A stretch of DNA of 64,000 nucleotides, from positions 4,130,501 to 4,194,500 of the forward strand of contig NZ_CP015411.1 of assembly GCF_001750165.1 (NCBI RefSeq), written 5' to 3'. The first letter of the stretch is position 1; the number at the start of each line of letters is the position of its first letter. The translations under genes and the position numbers were made by a program. The notes below the pieces were generated by a model. The model saw only the letters and a program-made list of their open reading frames with translations, had not been told where the DNA came from and ran no database searches. The DNA is from Pseudoalteromonas luteoviolacea (GTDB lineage: Bacteria > Pseudomonadota > Gammaproteobacteria > Enterobacterales > Alteromonadaceae). Shown piece after piece: positions 7,905 to 17,116 of this stretch.

Positions 7905-8459
7905 GTGAAAACATTCGCCTTGCTCATTTTGACATTATTACCTGTATTAGTCAGTGCTAAAACAGTCACAATAAACTACTGTGCATCTCCAAATATTGAA
8001 GTCTCACTAAAGCACTTCACGTACTGTGCTTCCCCAGAGCAAACTAGTAAACTCTCATTTCATACTTTTAGCGACGCTACTTATTCTCTCATAATAAATG
8101 ATAAACGCTCAGAGCTATTTTTTAATTGGTTGCCAGCTTCTATTGCACTTGCTGGTTTGCCAAAAAAATATGGCTTAACCCCACGCGCCTTTCTAGAGCA
8201 ATTATTTGATGGCACTGTTCAACAACAGAATAAACGTGGTCAGGAGATCAGCGCTATTTTTGGTCAAGTTGATGGGTCCGAACTATATGTTCAAAAACGA
8301 AAAGAGAGTTATATATTTTCAGCCCTGAGTTCATCCGGTCAAAACACTGCTTTCTTGTTATCTGAAAATAGTGATTGGCTGCTTCAAGTTGACGGTCAGT
8401 TTGATAAACAAGCACTAATCCAGGTGATAGATAGAACTCGATTAATTGGCAGTTTATAA
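7905..8459 (+). CDS. Secreted protein of unknown function
   Basis: A 184-residue protein with a clear Sec signal peptide (MKTFALLILTLLPVLVSA, likely cleaved before KTVTIN). The mature part has two cysteines near its start (YCASPN and YCASPEQ, about 14 residues apart) that could form a disulfide. There is no recognisable enzyme motif. GTG start at 7905 with AGGAATA upstream; it starts two bases after the previous stop, so the two genes are probably co-transcribed. A periplasmic or outer-membrane-associated role is likely but unproven. Confidence 0.7.
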   Translation: MKTFALLILTLLPVLVSAKTVTINYCASPNIEVSLKHFTYCASPEQTSKLSFHTFSDATYSLIINDKRSELFFNWLPASIALAGLPKKYGLTPRAFLEQLFDGTVQQQNKRGQEISAIFGQVDGSELYVQKRKESYIFSALSSSGQNTAFLLSENSDWLLQVDGQFDKQALIQVIDRTRLIGSL

Positions 8460-8528
8460 CGTAGGAAAGTAGGAGAAGAGTGAAACAACCTTGGATAGCT
8501 TATCAAATTTCTTCTCCTAATAATTTAA

Positions 8529-9692
8529 TTAAAAACTACCACCCATCGCATGCTTAAGCACTTCGCGTTTAATGGGGCCCGCTTTATTTGCCACTTTTAA
8601 CGCAAGACTTCGCAGTGATTTGAGCGGCTTAATCTCATTTGAAAAGCCAAAATAGCAAGCGTCCATCATGCTCATCATTAACAAATTATCTTTGCGACGC
8701 ATTTTTTCATATTGATGAAGACGAGCAAGCTCACCAACATCATCAAAGCCTTGCAAGCACCCGCCAAGTGCGGCCACATCTTTAAAACCAAGATTAACGC
8801 CCTGCCCCGCAAGTGGATTAATCGTATGGGCTGCGTCACCCACTAACACCAAACGTCCTTTGCTATATTGATTGGCATGTTGACGCGCAAGTGGAAATAC
8901 AGCGCTTTGCTCAACGGTAAAATCTCCCGGTAAGTCAAAAAAGTGCGCTAATATTTCTTGTTTTAACGCCTCATTAGATAACCCTTTTAAGCGTTTGAGC
9001 TCAGCTCCATGGTGATACCAAATTAAGTTGGCATAAGGTGCTTGCATGGGTAAAAAGGCGATTGGGCCGGTGGGTTTAAACTCTTGCCACGTTTTCACCT
9101 GTTGCGGTCCATCAAGCTTGATCAGAATGCCCATACAGTGCTGCTGGTATTGCCACCCTGTTACGCCAATGCCTGCAAGACTGCGAAGCGCAGAGCGACC
9201 ACCGTCGGCTGCAATAACGAGGTCCGCGCTAAAACGCTGCTGAGGGTAAACCAGATCTATACTGCTTAAGTGCTGCTCAATCGCGATGGGGGCCTCAGTG
9301 ACAGTTTCCACCTGAATATCATTGTCTTCAAACTGTGACCAAAGCGACGCTTGAATAATACTATTCTCTACTAAGTGGCCTAGATGAGAAGTGGATACAT
9401 CGGCTCTATCAAACACTAAATGCTCGCTGCATCGTTCATACGCCTCTAACTGGTGGTAAGGCGCATTGCGGCTCGCCCTTATCAGTGGCATTGCACCTAG
9501 TTTATCTAATAACGCTTCTGAAAAACGGTTGATGGCAGAGACTCGAATGTCAACCTGCTCGCCTTCAAGTATGGCTTTCGGATCTATGGGATTATTTTCT
9601 ATCACAGTGACCTGACATCCTTGACGAGCAAGCTCCACCGCAGCCGCTGCGCCAACCATGCCGCCACCGACGATCAACACGTTATTTTTCAT
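8529..9692 (-). CDS. ubiF: Ubiquinone biosynthesis FAD monooxygenase UbiF
   Basis: Hydroxylates the demethoxyubiquinol ring (C6) in aerobic ubiquinone synthesis. It is 387 residues, with the N-terminal Rossmann motif VGGGMVGAAAAVELA, the internal DG motif (VIAADGGRSALR) and the second FAD motif VLVGDAAHTINPLAGQGVNLG. Its similarity to E. coli UbiF extends through the C terminus (FSNEIKPL, AGPIKREVLKHAMG). The closest alternatives are the paralogues UbiH and UbiI; the C-terminal match favours UbiF. It stands alone, convergent with the unknown secreted-protein gene. Confidence 0.88.
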   Translation of the reverse strand: MKNNVLIVGGGMVGAAAAVELARQGCQVTVIENNPIDPKAILEGEQVDIRVSAINRFSEALLDKLGAMPLIRASRNAPYHQLEAYERCSEHLVFDRADVSTSHLGHLVENSIIQASLWSQFEDNDIQVETVTEAPIAIEQHLSSIDLVYPQQRFSADLVIAADGGRSALRSLAGIGVTGWQYQQHCMGILIKLDGPQQVKTWQEFKPTGPIAFLPMQAPYANLIWYHHGAELKRLKGLSNEALKQEILAHFFDLPGDFTVEQSAVFPLARQHANQYSKGRLVLVGDAAHTINPLAGQGVNLGFKDVAALGGCLQGFDDVGELARLHQYEKMRRKDNLLMMSMMDACYFGFSNEIKPLKSLRSLALKVANKAGPIKREVLKHAMGGSF

Positions 9693-9820
9693 AAATTTGC
9701 CTAAATTAGCTGGTGTAATTACATTGTATCTTAATTCGTGAAAAAAAGATCTCTTTGCATGATTGTAGCCGAATAATTACAACCCTCCTTGATCCCCATT
9801 TTGAAAGATGAAATCTATAC

Positions 9821-9849
9821 TTGGCTAGTGACTATAGGTCAGATAAAAT
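9821..9849 (+). promoter_or_regulatory. Sigma-70 promoter for miaB
   Basis: TTGGCT (9821-9826) and TAAAAT (9844-9849) are separated by 17 bases, placing the start about 100 bases before the miaB ATG. This is the best promoter candidate in the 266-base ubiF-miaB divergent gap. Confidence 0.6.
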
Positions 9850-9958
9850 ACGCCTCTTTTTAAGCTATTTTAGTAAGTGTTTGCCAGTTCTTGGGGTATT
9901 TTTAATAACTGGCAAGGCGTTGTGCTGATCATCGAATTGAAAACGAGGCTTTATTTCA

Positions 9959-11392
9959 ATGGGTAAAAAATTGCATATCAAAACCTGGGGCTGTCAAATG
10001 AACGAATATGACTCCCAGAAAATGGCGGATCTGCTTGATGCCACTAACGGCTATCAGCTGACAGAAGAAGCTGAACAGGCGGATGTGATCCTACTCAACA
10101 CGTGTTCAATTCGAGAGAAGGCACAAGAGAAAGTATTCCACCAGTTGGGTCGCTGGAAGTTATTAAAAGAAGATAACCCTGACTTGGTTATCGGCGTAGG
10201 TGGCTGTGTCGCCTCACAAGAAGGTGACACAATCCGTCAACGTGCACCATTTGTAGATATCGTATTCGGTCCGCAAACACTGCACCGTCTACCAGAAATG
10301 ATCAAACAAGTGCAAAGCAAAGAAGGCTCTGTAGTCGATATTTCTTTCCCTGAAATCGAAAAGTTTGACCGTCTACCAGAGCCAAAAGCGGAAGGCCCTA
10401 CGGCGTTCGTATCAATTATGGAAGGTTGCTCTAAATATTGTACTTTCTGCGTTGTGCCTTACACCCGTGGTGAAGAAGTAAGCCGTCCACTTGACGATGT
10501 AATTTTAGAAGTTGCGCAACTTGCAGAGCAAGGCGTGCGAGAAGTGAACTTACTGGGTCAAAACGTAAACGCTTATCGCGGTGAAATGCACGATGGTGAA
10601 GTATGCTACTTCTCTGATCTGCTGCGTTATGTAGCTGCGATTGATGGTATTGACCGTATTCGTTATACCACGTCACACCCTGTTGAGTTTACGCCAGACA
10701 TCATCGAAGCCTACGCAGACGTACCTGAGCTTGTTGATCACTTGCACTTGCCAGTACAAAGTGGTTCAGACCGTGTACTTAACTTAATGAAACGCGGCCA
10801 TACTGCACTTGAATACAAGTCTACTATCCGTAAACTTCGCAAGATCCGTCCAAACCTAAGCATGAGCTCGGACTTCATCATTGGTTTCCCTGGCGAAAGC
10901 AAAGCAGACTTCGAAGAGACTATGAACCTTATCAATGCGATTGGCTTTGATATGAGCTTCAGCTTTATCTACTCAGCGCGCCCAGGTACTCCAGCGGCAG
11001 ACTTACCGGATGATGTACCAGAGCAAGAAAAGAAAGAGCGCTTGTATCTATTACAAAACCGTATCAACCAAATGGCACAAGATATCAGCCGTAAAATGTT
11101 TGATACTGAACAGCGTATTCTTGTTGAAGGCCCTTCGAAAAAGAATCCAATGGAACTGCGTGGCCGTACAGAGAATAACCGTGTAGTAAACTTTGAAGGT
11201 CCACACTCAGTGATCGGTCAGTTCGTTGACGTGCGTATTACTGAGGCGCTGCCAAACTCATTGCGTGGAGAATTGATCCGAACTGAGACTGAAATGGACT
11301 TGCGACGTGATGTTGCACCATCAGATATCCTTAGTCGTGTACCGTCAGAACCGGAAGCCAATGAGATTGGTGTTGCAACCTTTACACCATAA
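9959..11392 (+). CDS. miaB: tRNA-2-methylthio-N6-isopentenyladenosine-37 synthase MiaB
   Basis: A radical-SAM methylthiotransferase that modifies A37 of tRNAs reading UNN codons. It is 477 residues. The N-terminal UPF0004 domain has the three cluster cysteines Cys12, Cys49 and Cys83. The radical-SAM triad Cys157, Cys161 and Cys164 sits in GCSKYCTFC, at the same numbering as E. coli. The C terminus is a TRAM domain (NRVVNFEGP). A roughly 25-residue tail follows the TRAM domain. It leads a run with ybeZ, ybeY, corC and lnt that is conserved across gammaproteobacteria. Confidence 0.97.
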   Translation: MGKKLHIKTWGCQMNEYDSQKMADLLDATNGYQLTEEAEQADVILLNTCSIREKAQEKVFHQLGRWKLLKEDNPDLVIGVGGCVASQEGDTIRQRAPFVDIVFGPQTLHRLPEMIKQVQSKEGSVVDISFPEIEKFDRLPEPKAEGPTAFVSIMEGCSKYCTFCVVPYTRGEEVSRPLDDVILEVAQLAEQGVREVNLLGQNVNAYRGEMHDGEVCYFSDLLRYVAAIDGIDRIRYTTSHPVEFTPDIIEAYADVPELVDHLHLPVQSGSDRVLNLMKRGHTALEYKSTIRKLRKIRPNLSMSSDFIIGFPGESKADFEETMNLINAIGFDMSFSFIYSARPGTPAADLPDDVPEQEKKERLYLLQNRINQMAQDISRKMFDTEQRILVEGPSKKNPMELRGRTENNRVVNFEGPHSVIGQFVDVRITEALPNSLRGELIRTETEMDLRRDVAPSDILSRVPSEPEANEIGVATFTP

Positions 11393-11402
11393 AACACTTG
11401 TT

Positions 11403-11427
11403 TTGCGCCAGCATTTTGCTGGCGCAA
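11403..11427 (+). other. Perfect stem-loop between miaB and ybeZ
   Basis: TTGCGCCAGC-attt(t)-GCTGGCGCAA has a 10-bp perfect stem and a 5-base loop, 10 bases after the miaB stop. No T-tract follows, so it is not a standard terminator. It could be a processing or stability element, or a rho-dependent end, ahead of the TTG-initiated ybeZ. Confidence 0.6.
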
Positions 11428-11446
11428 TCAATCTTAGGAAGTCATT

Positions 11447-12496
11447 TTGAGCAATCAAGTAAAAAATATTGAGTTTTATCTAGAACCTGCCGACAACAAC
11501 CGCCTCTCTTCTCTTTGTGGTCCTTTTGACGATAATCTAAAACAAATTGAACGCCGCCTAGGTGTTGAAGTTACACACAGAGATAACTGGTTCAAAGTAA
11601 CGGGTAATCAAGTTACAGCAAAAGCCGCTGTTGATATTATAAAGTCTCTATATGTTGATACTCAGCCAGTGAAAGGCAAAGCCAAAGAGATAGAGCCAGA
11701 CAATGTCCACCTCGCCATCACCGAAGCAAATTGCCTAGAACAAGATGCACCGAATGTATGGGAAAAAGAAGTTTTCATTAAAACTCGCCGTGGTGTTGTT
11801 AAACCACGTAACCCAAATCAAAGCCAATATGTGGCAAATATCTTAACGCATGACATCAGTTTTGGTATTGGCCCTGCAGGCACAGGTAAAACATATCTTG
11901 CCGTAGCAGTTGCAGTCGATGCGCTAGAAAGGCAAGAGATCAGACGCATTCTACTCACGCGTCCAGCGGTTGAAGCTGGTGAAAAACTGGGCTTTTTACC
12001 GGGTGATTTAACGCAAAAAATAGATCCATACTTACGTCCTTTATATGACGCATTATTTGAAATGCTTGGCTTTGAAAAAGTTGAACGCTTAATTGAAAAA
12101 AATGTCATAGAAGTAGCACCGCTGGCATACATGCGTGGTAGAACTTTGAACGATGCCTTTATCATTTTGGATGAAAGCCAAAACACCACCACAGAACAGA
12201 TGAAAATGTTCCTAACGCGTATCGGCTTTAATTCAAAAGCCGTCATCACGGGTGACATTACACAGGTCGACTTACCTAGAGGCGCGCGTTCGGGTCTTCG
12301 TCATGCCATTGAAGTACTCAGCAATGTCGATGAGATTTCATTTAACTTCTTTAAATCTCACGATGTCGTTCGTCACCCAGTTGTGGCACGAATTGTGGAA
12401 GCCTATGAAGCTAAAGAAGAGCAAGAGCGTCAAGAAAAAGTCGCTAAGCAAAAGGCAAAACAACAAGCTGCTGAGCAACAAGGTCCTGAATCATGA
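11447..12496 (+). CDS. ybeZ: PhoH-family ATPase YbeZ
   Basis: A P-loop NTPase of the PhoH family that partners the ribosome-linked endonuclease YbeY. It is 349 residues. An N-terminal KH-like region precedes the PhoH domain, which has Walker A GPAGTGKT at residues 142-149 and Walker B IILDESQN near residue 240. The tail is Gln/Lys/Glu-rich and likely disordered. The TTG at 11447 is used, with TAGGAAG upstream. The stop overlaps the ybeY start (ATGA), implying translational coupling. Confidence 0.94.
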   Translation: MSNQVKNIEFYLEPADNNRLSSLCGPFDDNLKQIERRLGVEVTHRDNWFKVTGNQVTAKAAVDIIKSLYVDTQPVKGKAKEIEPDNVHLAITEANCLEQDAPNVWEKEVFIKTRRGVVKPRNPNQSQYVANILTHDISFGIGPAGTGKTYLAVAVAVDALERQEIRRILLTRPAVEAGEKLGFLPGDLTQKIDPYLRPLYDALFEMLGFEKVERLIEKNVIEVAPLAYMRGRTLNDAFIILDESQNTTTEQMKMFLTRIGFNSKAVITGDITQVDLPRGARSGLRHAIEVLSNVDEISFNFFKSHDVVRHPVVARIVEAYEAKEEQERQEKVAKQKAKQQAAEQQGPES

Positions 12497-12954
12497 GTGT
12501 CGATGTAGATTTACAACTCGCCTGTGAGTTTGACAATTTACCCAATGAACAGCAATTTCAAAGTTGGGCCGAAAAAGCACTTTTGCCGTATAGAGAATAC
12601 GCCGAAGTGACTATTCGCATTGCCGATGAGGCGGAGAGCCAAGAGCTTAACAGCCAATATCGTGGAAAAGACAAGCCAACCAATGTGTTGTCTTTTCCAT
12701 TTGAAGCACCGCCTGGCATTGAATTGCCGTTAGTCGGTGACTTAATTATCTGTCCTCAGGTGGTTTTTAATGAGGCACAGGAGCAGGAAAAAACTTTCCA
12801 TGATCATTTTGCACATATGGTCATACATGGGTGCTTGCATTTGTTAGGCTTTGACCATATAAATGAACAAGACGCCATGGAAATGGAAAGTCTAGAAAAA
12901 GAATTTTTAGCCGATCTGGGCATTGCAGACCCATATCGTGATGACATTAACTAA
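12493..12954 (+). CDS. ybeY: Endoribonuclease YbeY (rRNA maturation)
   Basis: A zinc-dependent single-strand endoribonuclease for 16S rRNA 3'-end maturation and 70S quality control. It is 153 residues. The metal site is intact: His112, His116 and His122 in HGCLHLLGFDH. The conserved RGKDKPTNVLSFPF segment lies at residues 57-70. The four-base overlap with ybeZ and the 18-base gap to corC place it in one operon. Confidence 0.96.
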   Translation: MSVDVDLQLACEFDNLPNEQQFQSWAEKALLPYREYAEVTIRIADEAESQELNSQYRGKDKPTNVLSFPFEAPPGIELPLVGDLIICPQVVFNEAQEQEKTFHDHFAHMVIHGCLHLLGFDHINEQDAMEMESLEKEFLADLGIADPYRDDIN

Positions 12955-12972
12955 GTGGAGTAAAGAACTACA

Positions 12973-13851
12973 ATGAGCGACGATAACTCGCAAAGTAGCC
13001 AGGGTTCTTCTAGCAGAAACTGGCTGGGACGCATCACTCAGATGCTGCAAGGGGAACCCCAAAATAAAGAAGAGTTGGTAGAAGTCATTGCTGACGCTCA
13101 AGAACGAGCACTTATCGACCCTGAGACAAAAGACATGATGGAAGGCGTGCTGAGCGTCTCTGAACTTAAAGTTCGCGATATTATGATCCCGCGCTCTCAG
13201 ATGATAACGCTAGATGTTGAGCAAGACTTGGAATCACAACTCCCTGCTATGGTAGAGTCTAGTCACTCTCGCTTCCCTGTCGTTTGCGAAGACAAAGACC
13301 ACGTAGAAGGTATTTTGCTTGCAAAAGATCTCTTACCCCTGATAGTGCAGCAGAATGGTGCGCTACCTGCAATAAAAGAGTATTTGCGTCCGGCTATTGT
13401 AGTACCAGAAAGTAAACGTGTAGACACTTTACTCAATGAATTTAGACAAAAACGCTACCATATGGCGATTGTAATTGATGAATATGGCGGCGTATCGGGC
13501 CTTGTCACTATCGAAGATATCCTTGAAACCATTGTGGGTGAAATTGAGGATGAGCATGATGATGAAGACGATCAACAAGATATTCGTCAGTTGTCAAAGC
13601 ATGTGTTTAATGTGCAAGCATTAACACCGCTTGAAGAGTTTAATGAATTCTTTAAGACAGACTATGATACACAAGAAGCTGACACCATTGGGGGTATCAT
13701 CCTACATGCATTTGGCCATATGCCGAGCAAAGGAGAAACCATTGATGTCGGACCGCTGCAATTCAAAATAACTAATTCAGATAATCGCCGTATATTGCAG
13801 CTTCAGGTCACAGTTCCAAAAACAGAACATGTTGAAGACACAACGGAGTAA
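12973..13851 (+). CDS. corC: CBS-domain protein CorC (magnesium/cobalt efflux family, YbeX)
   Basis: A cytosolic CBS-pair protein linked to Mg/Co efflux and, through its operon, to ribosome function. It is 292 residues with no membrane segments. Two CBS motifs are seen (VRDIMIPRSQM and EYLRPAIVVPES...YGGVSGLVTIEDILE), then an acidic EDEHDDEDDQQD linker and a C-terminal CorC/HlyC transporter-associated domain (ADTIGGIILHAFGHMPSKG). Its 3' end overlaps lnt by 23 bases. Confidence 0.94.
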   Translation: MSDDNSQSSQGSSSRNWLGRITQMLQGEPQNKEELVEVIADAQERALIDPETKDMMEGVLSVSELKVRDIMIPRSQMITLDVEQDLESQLPAMVESSHSRFPVVCEDKDHVEGILLAKDLLPLIVQQNGALPAIKEYLRPAIVVPESKRVDTLLNEFRQKRYHMAIVIDEYGGVSGLVTIEDILETIVGEIEDEHDDEDDQQDIRQLSKHVFNVQALTPLEEFNEFFKTDYDTQEADTIGGIILHAFGHMPSKGETIDVGPLQFKITNSDNRRILQLQVTVPKTEHVEDTTE

Positions 13852-15406
13852 ACTCACCTCGCTTACAAAAGATAAAAACGCATGGCTTGCACTTATTGCA
13901 GGCTGTGCGCTGACTTTTGCATACGCTCCCTTTGGCTTTTGGCCGCTGACTTTTGTCTGCCTTGCCATCGCCTTTTACGTGACAGATCAACCAACCCCCA
14001 AGCAAGCTGCTAAATACGGCTTTTTATTTGGCTTTGGATGGTTTGCCTTGGGCATTAGCTGGGTGCATGTGTCTATTGCACAGTTTGGTGGGTTGCCCAT
14101 TGTACTGTCACTCATGGCTATGGCCATGTTATGTGCTTACTTAGCGCTTTATCCAGCTTTGGCATTTGCGTTTGCTACCCGTTATAGTAAATCTCCTTGG
14201 CAACGATTTGCGCTTTTAATCAGTGGCTTTGCAATCACAGAGTATTTAAGAGGCACACTCTTAACAGGCTTTCCATGGCTCAGTTTTGGTTATACGCTCA
14301 CTGATTCTCCACTCAATACATTGGCCCCCTGGATAGGCGAATTTGGCTTAACTTTATTGTGTATTATGATCGCCTATACATTTTATTGGTTGATCCGTTA
14401 CAAGCAATATAAAGCGGCTATTATGACGATGCTGCCAGTCTGTATCGCCTATGTTCTTTCTACTCAGAGCACAGACACCCATTACAGTGGTAACCAATTA
14501 AAAACATTGCTCGTGCAGGGGAATATACAGCAAAGCCTGCGCTGGCAACCTGAACAATTTTGGCCAACCATGTCCAAATATCAAGATATGACGAGGCCAA
14601 ATTGGGCTGATGTTGATTTGGTAGTATGGCCAGAGGCAGCAATCCCTGAGATTGAAGATTATGCTTTTGATTATTTGGTCAATTTAGATAAAGCCGCTGC
14701 CTTTAACAATACCGCTTTGATAACAGGCATTCCTGATTATCAATTCGACACACGTAATGTATACAATACCCTAATTGTGCTTGGTAAAGAGCACCACGAA
14801 GATACCGAAGGGCAATATCAGTACTTACATAAAAATCGCTATCAAAAACATCAACTCCTGCCAATTGGTGAGTTTGTTCCTTTTGAGAACTTACTTAGAC
14901 CTCTTGCTCCGCTATTTGATTTACCTATGTCATCATTTTCTCGTGGGGACGCGGTACAAAATAATCTACTTGCAAATGGCATTCATGTATTACCAGCGAT
15001 TTGCTATGAAATTGCTTTCAGTGAACTGGTCAGAGGTAATTATACGACCTCATCGGATATTTTATTTACCGTCAGTAATGATGCTTGGTTTGGTGACTCG
15101 CATGGTCCACATCAACACATGCAAATTGCTAGAATGCGCGCTCTAGAACTACAGAGGCCGATGGTCAGAGTCACAAATAATGGGATCAGCGGAGTATATG
15201 ATCCTATCTCGAACCAACAAGTCACCATTGCGCAGTTTACCAGTGGAATTCTCAGTACAGATTTAAAACTGATATCCGGCCATAGTTTTTTTAGTAAACA
15301 TGGTCACACACCTGCGTGGCTCTTAGTTGGTATCTTATTGTTACTGGTATTGCTGGTAAATAGTAAACGTTACTTATCTTCAAAAATGGAAAAGGCATTT
15401 TTTTAA
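13829..15406 (+). CDS. lnt: Apolipoprotein N-acyltransferase Lnt
   Basis: An inner-membrane enzyme that adds the third acyl chain to lipoproteins. It is 525 residues. About six N-terminal membrane segments (residues 18-215) precede a periplasmic nitrilase-like domain with the catalytic triad Glu269 (WPEAAIP), Lys340 (RYQKHQLLP) and Cys392 (ICYEIAFSEL), then a final membrane segment. The ATG at 13829 lies within the corC end; it has no strong ribosome binding site, so translation is probably coupled to corC. Confidence 0.95.
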   Translation: MLKTQRSKLTSLTKDKNAWLALIAGCALTFAYAPFGFWPLTFVCLAIAFYVTDQPTPKQAAKYGFLFGFGWFALGISWVHVSIAQFGGLPIVLSLMAMAMLCAYLALYPALAFAFATRYSKSPWQRFALLISGFAITEYLRGTLLTGFPWLSFGYTLTDSPLNTLAPWIGEFGLTLLCIMIAYTFYWLIRYKQYKAAIMTMLPVCIAYVLSTQSTDTHYSGNQLKTLLVQGNIQQSLRWQPEQFWPTMSKYQDMTRPNWADVDLVVWPEAAIPEIEDYAFDYLVNLDKAAAFNNTALITGIPDYQFDTRNVYNTLIVLGKEHHEDTEGQYQYLHKNRYQKHQLLPIGEFVPFENLLRPLAPLFDLPMSSFSRGDAVQNNLLANGIHVLPAICYEIAFSELVRGNYTTSSDILFTVSNDAWFGDSHGPHQHMQIARMRALELQRPMVRVTNNGISGVYDPISNQQVTIAQFTSGILSTDLKLISGHSFFSKHGHTPAWLLVGILLLLVLLVNSKRYLSSKMEKAFF

Positions 15407-15414
15407 TGCCTTTT
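15390..15414 (+). terminator. Intrinsic terminator overlapping the lnt stop codon
   Basis: AAAAGGCAT and ATGCCTTTT form a 9-bp stem around a T-rich 7-base loop, with the lnt TAA in the loop/right arm. The 3' T-tract is short (four T). It probably ends the miaB-lnt run. Confidence 0.65.
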
Positions 15415-15597
15415 ACTTCATAACCCTTCAATATGCGCCTCAATGTGGTGCAAATTCAGAAACATAGCCCTTTTTTGGCGCATCTAACTCACCCTCAAAA
15501 AAGTTAATATATTGAAATTTATAACTTTATACTTCTGGCACTATTCTTTCTTACTCTGAGGTTCAATATAACGACTAAGTCAGTTAAGGAACCTAGC

Positions 15598-15837
15598 TTG
15601 ATAAATAATACGCCAAAGCTCGTACACGCCGTTTCTATGGTGAGCAATCATGGATTAAGCATTAGTGATATAGCCGAAACTTATCAAATATCTAAGCAAG
15701 CGTTATATCGCGCTGTACGTACGCACAATACCTGCCATACACAACAACTAAATAAGCTCTATAAACAAAAGCAAAAGTTATTACAGCAATTAAATGCTAT
15801 TGAAGCTGACATCAAACAGCTCAACAAAGGAAGTTAG
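15598..15837 (+). CDS. Small helix-turn-helix protein with coiled-coil tail
   Basis: A 79-residue protein of unknown target. Residues 15-40 (GLSISDIAETYQISKQALYRAV) fit a recombinase/TrpR-like helix-turn-helix. The rest (residues 48-77) is a Gln/Lys/Leu-rich coiled coil suited to dimerisation. TTG start at 15598 with AAGGA at good spacing. The GNAT gene begins one base after its stop, so the pair is co-translated and the HTH protein may regulate its own operon; this is inference. Confidence 0.7.
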   Translation: MINNTPKLVHAVSMVSNHGLSISDIAETYQISKQALYRAVRTHNTCHTQQLNKLYKQKQKLLQQLNAIEADIKQLNKGS

Positions 15838-15838
15838 C

Positions 15839-16375
15839 ATGCTAATAATCAAACAACTCGATAGCATAGATTTAAATGCGCATGTTCAGCTGTGTGCACT
15901 GCTGACAGACTGTATTGAGCAAGGCGCATCCCTTGGCTTTCACGATCCGGCCAACCTCGATACGGTGCAGCAATATTGGCAATCAGTTGCACAAGCCATC
16001 ATCAATAAAGAGCGCCAACTCTTTGCGCTCTTCCAAGGAGAAACCTTGGTTGCAACAGTCCAACTCTCATTGTGCATAAAAGAAAATGGTCAGCATCGAG
16101 CTGAAGTCAAAAAGCTACTGGTTCATCCGAATACACAACGCACTGGCTACGCCACAATATTAATGCGCCATATCGAACAAAGTGCATCGCAAAATAAGCG
16201 AACGCTGCTGGTTTTAGATACCCAAAGCGGCGATAAGGCAGAGCTATTCTATCAAGCCATAGGTTACACCAAAGCCGGTCAGATCCCCTGCTATGTTTCC
16301 GATAAACACGGTCAACTGCATAGCACCAGTTACTATTATAAATACCTTGATAGTGACGGGCTTCAACAAATGTAA
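15839..16375 (+). CDS. GNAT-family N-acetyltransferase
   Basis: A 178-residue acetyl-CoA-dependent acetyltransferase of unknown substrate. The acetyl-CoA binding region is visible (VKKLLVHPNTQRTGYATILM, the R/QxxGxG/A-type loop), followed by LLVLDTQSGDKAELFYQAIGY, the family's final strands. The ATG at 15839 with AAAGGA upstream is preferred over the longer frame from 15794, which overlaps the HTH gene. It resembles annotated amino-acid or toxin acetyltransferases, but the substrate cannot be read from sequence. Confidence 0.85.
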   Translation: MLIIKQLDSIDLNAHVQLCALLTDCIEQGASLGFHDPANLDTVQQYWQSVAQAIINKERQLFALFQGETLVATVQLSLCIKENGQHRAEVKKLLVHPNTQRTGYATILMRHIEQSASQNKRTLLVLDTQSGDKAELFYQAIGYTKAGQIPCYVSDKHGQLHSTSYYYKYLDSDGLQQM

Positions 16376-16475
16376 ATTAAATGAAAATGAAATGCACAGT
16401 ACACAAATTATTCATCGCAAAGGTTTAATCTTCTTAGCGCCAATGTTGGCATCCATTAAACTTAAGGAAGAAAAA

Positions 16476-16820
16476 ATGAAAACTCATACTTTAAGCGCTT
16501 TAGTCAGCCTTTGCATTCTTGGCAGCACCTTCGCTGCACAGGCAAAAGTCTTTATTTGTTCAGGTATTGTGACAAAGGTTGTGTCTAAATACGGCAATTT
16601 TGAAGTGCAATATAAAAGCACCCGTACGGGTAACCAAATGGAACCAGTCTGGATTTACGACACCCATACTTATTTACTCGGCCCCGTTTTAAAAGCCATC
16701 GAAGAAGGCGAGAAATACGGTACTGAATATGCGCTCGTACTAGAAAATAGAGAGGGCGGAGACACGCGTTGCTGGGACGGCAGTAGCGACAACGCTCTGA
16801 TCGCAATTTCGAAAAAATAA
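16476..16820 (+). CDS. Small secreted protein of unknown function
   Basis: A 114-residue protein with a Sec signal peptide (MKTHTLSALVSLCILGSTFA, cleaved near AQA before KVF). The mature part of about 90 residues has two cysteines (VFICSG near its start and TRCWDG near its end) likely to pair, and beta-rich character. No family is recognised. The ATG at 16476 follows AAGGAAG; the longer frame from 16293 overlaps the GNAT gene and was rejected. The 296 bases after it hold only a weak GAGCCC/GGGCTC hairpin (16844-16872). Confidence 0.72.
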   Translation: MKTHTLSALVSLCILGSTFAAQAKVFICSGIVTKVVSKYGNFEVQYKSTRTGNQMEPVWIYDTHTYLLGPVLKAIEEGEKYGTEYALVLENREGGDTRCWDGSSDNALIAISKK

Positions 16821-17116
16821 AACGGGTGAACAACACTGCCATTGAGCCCCCTCAAAATGTTTGCGTGGGCTCTTAACACTAATATGAGCTCAACCTGTTG
16901 CCCAAAAGTTCTAGACATCCGCATCGCGATTCACATCAACCCATAACAATCTAGTGATTAATCTCACCCACACATGCCGACATTTTCCTTTCTCTCTAAT
17001 CAACACATTTTCTATCACATATCAAAGCAAGTGTGATGAGCACAGTATCAGGGCAACGAGTGCTAAGGCCTAGTAAAAAAACAATAAACTTAACAACAAA
17101 GGCAATTGAGTGACGT

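Noticed and set aside
14775..15146. 123-codon forward frame inside lnt
   Set aside because: It lies fully inside the catalytic domain of lnt in another frame and has no recognisable features.
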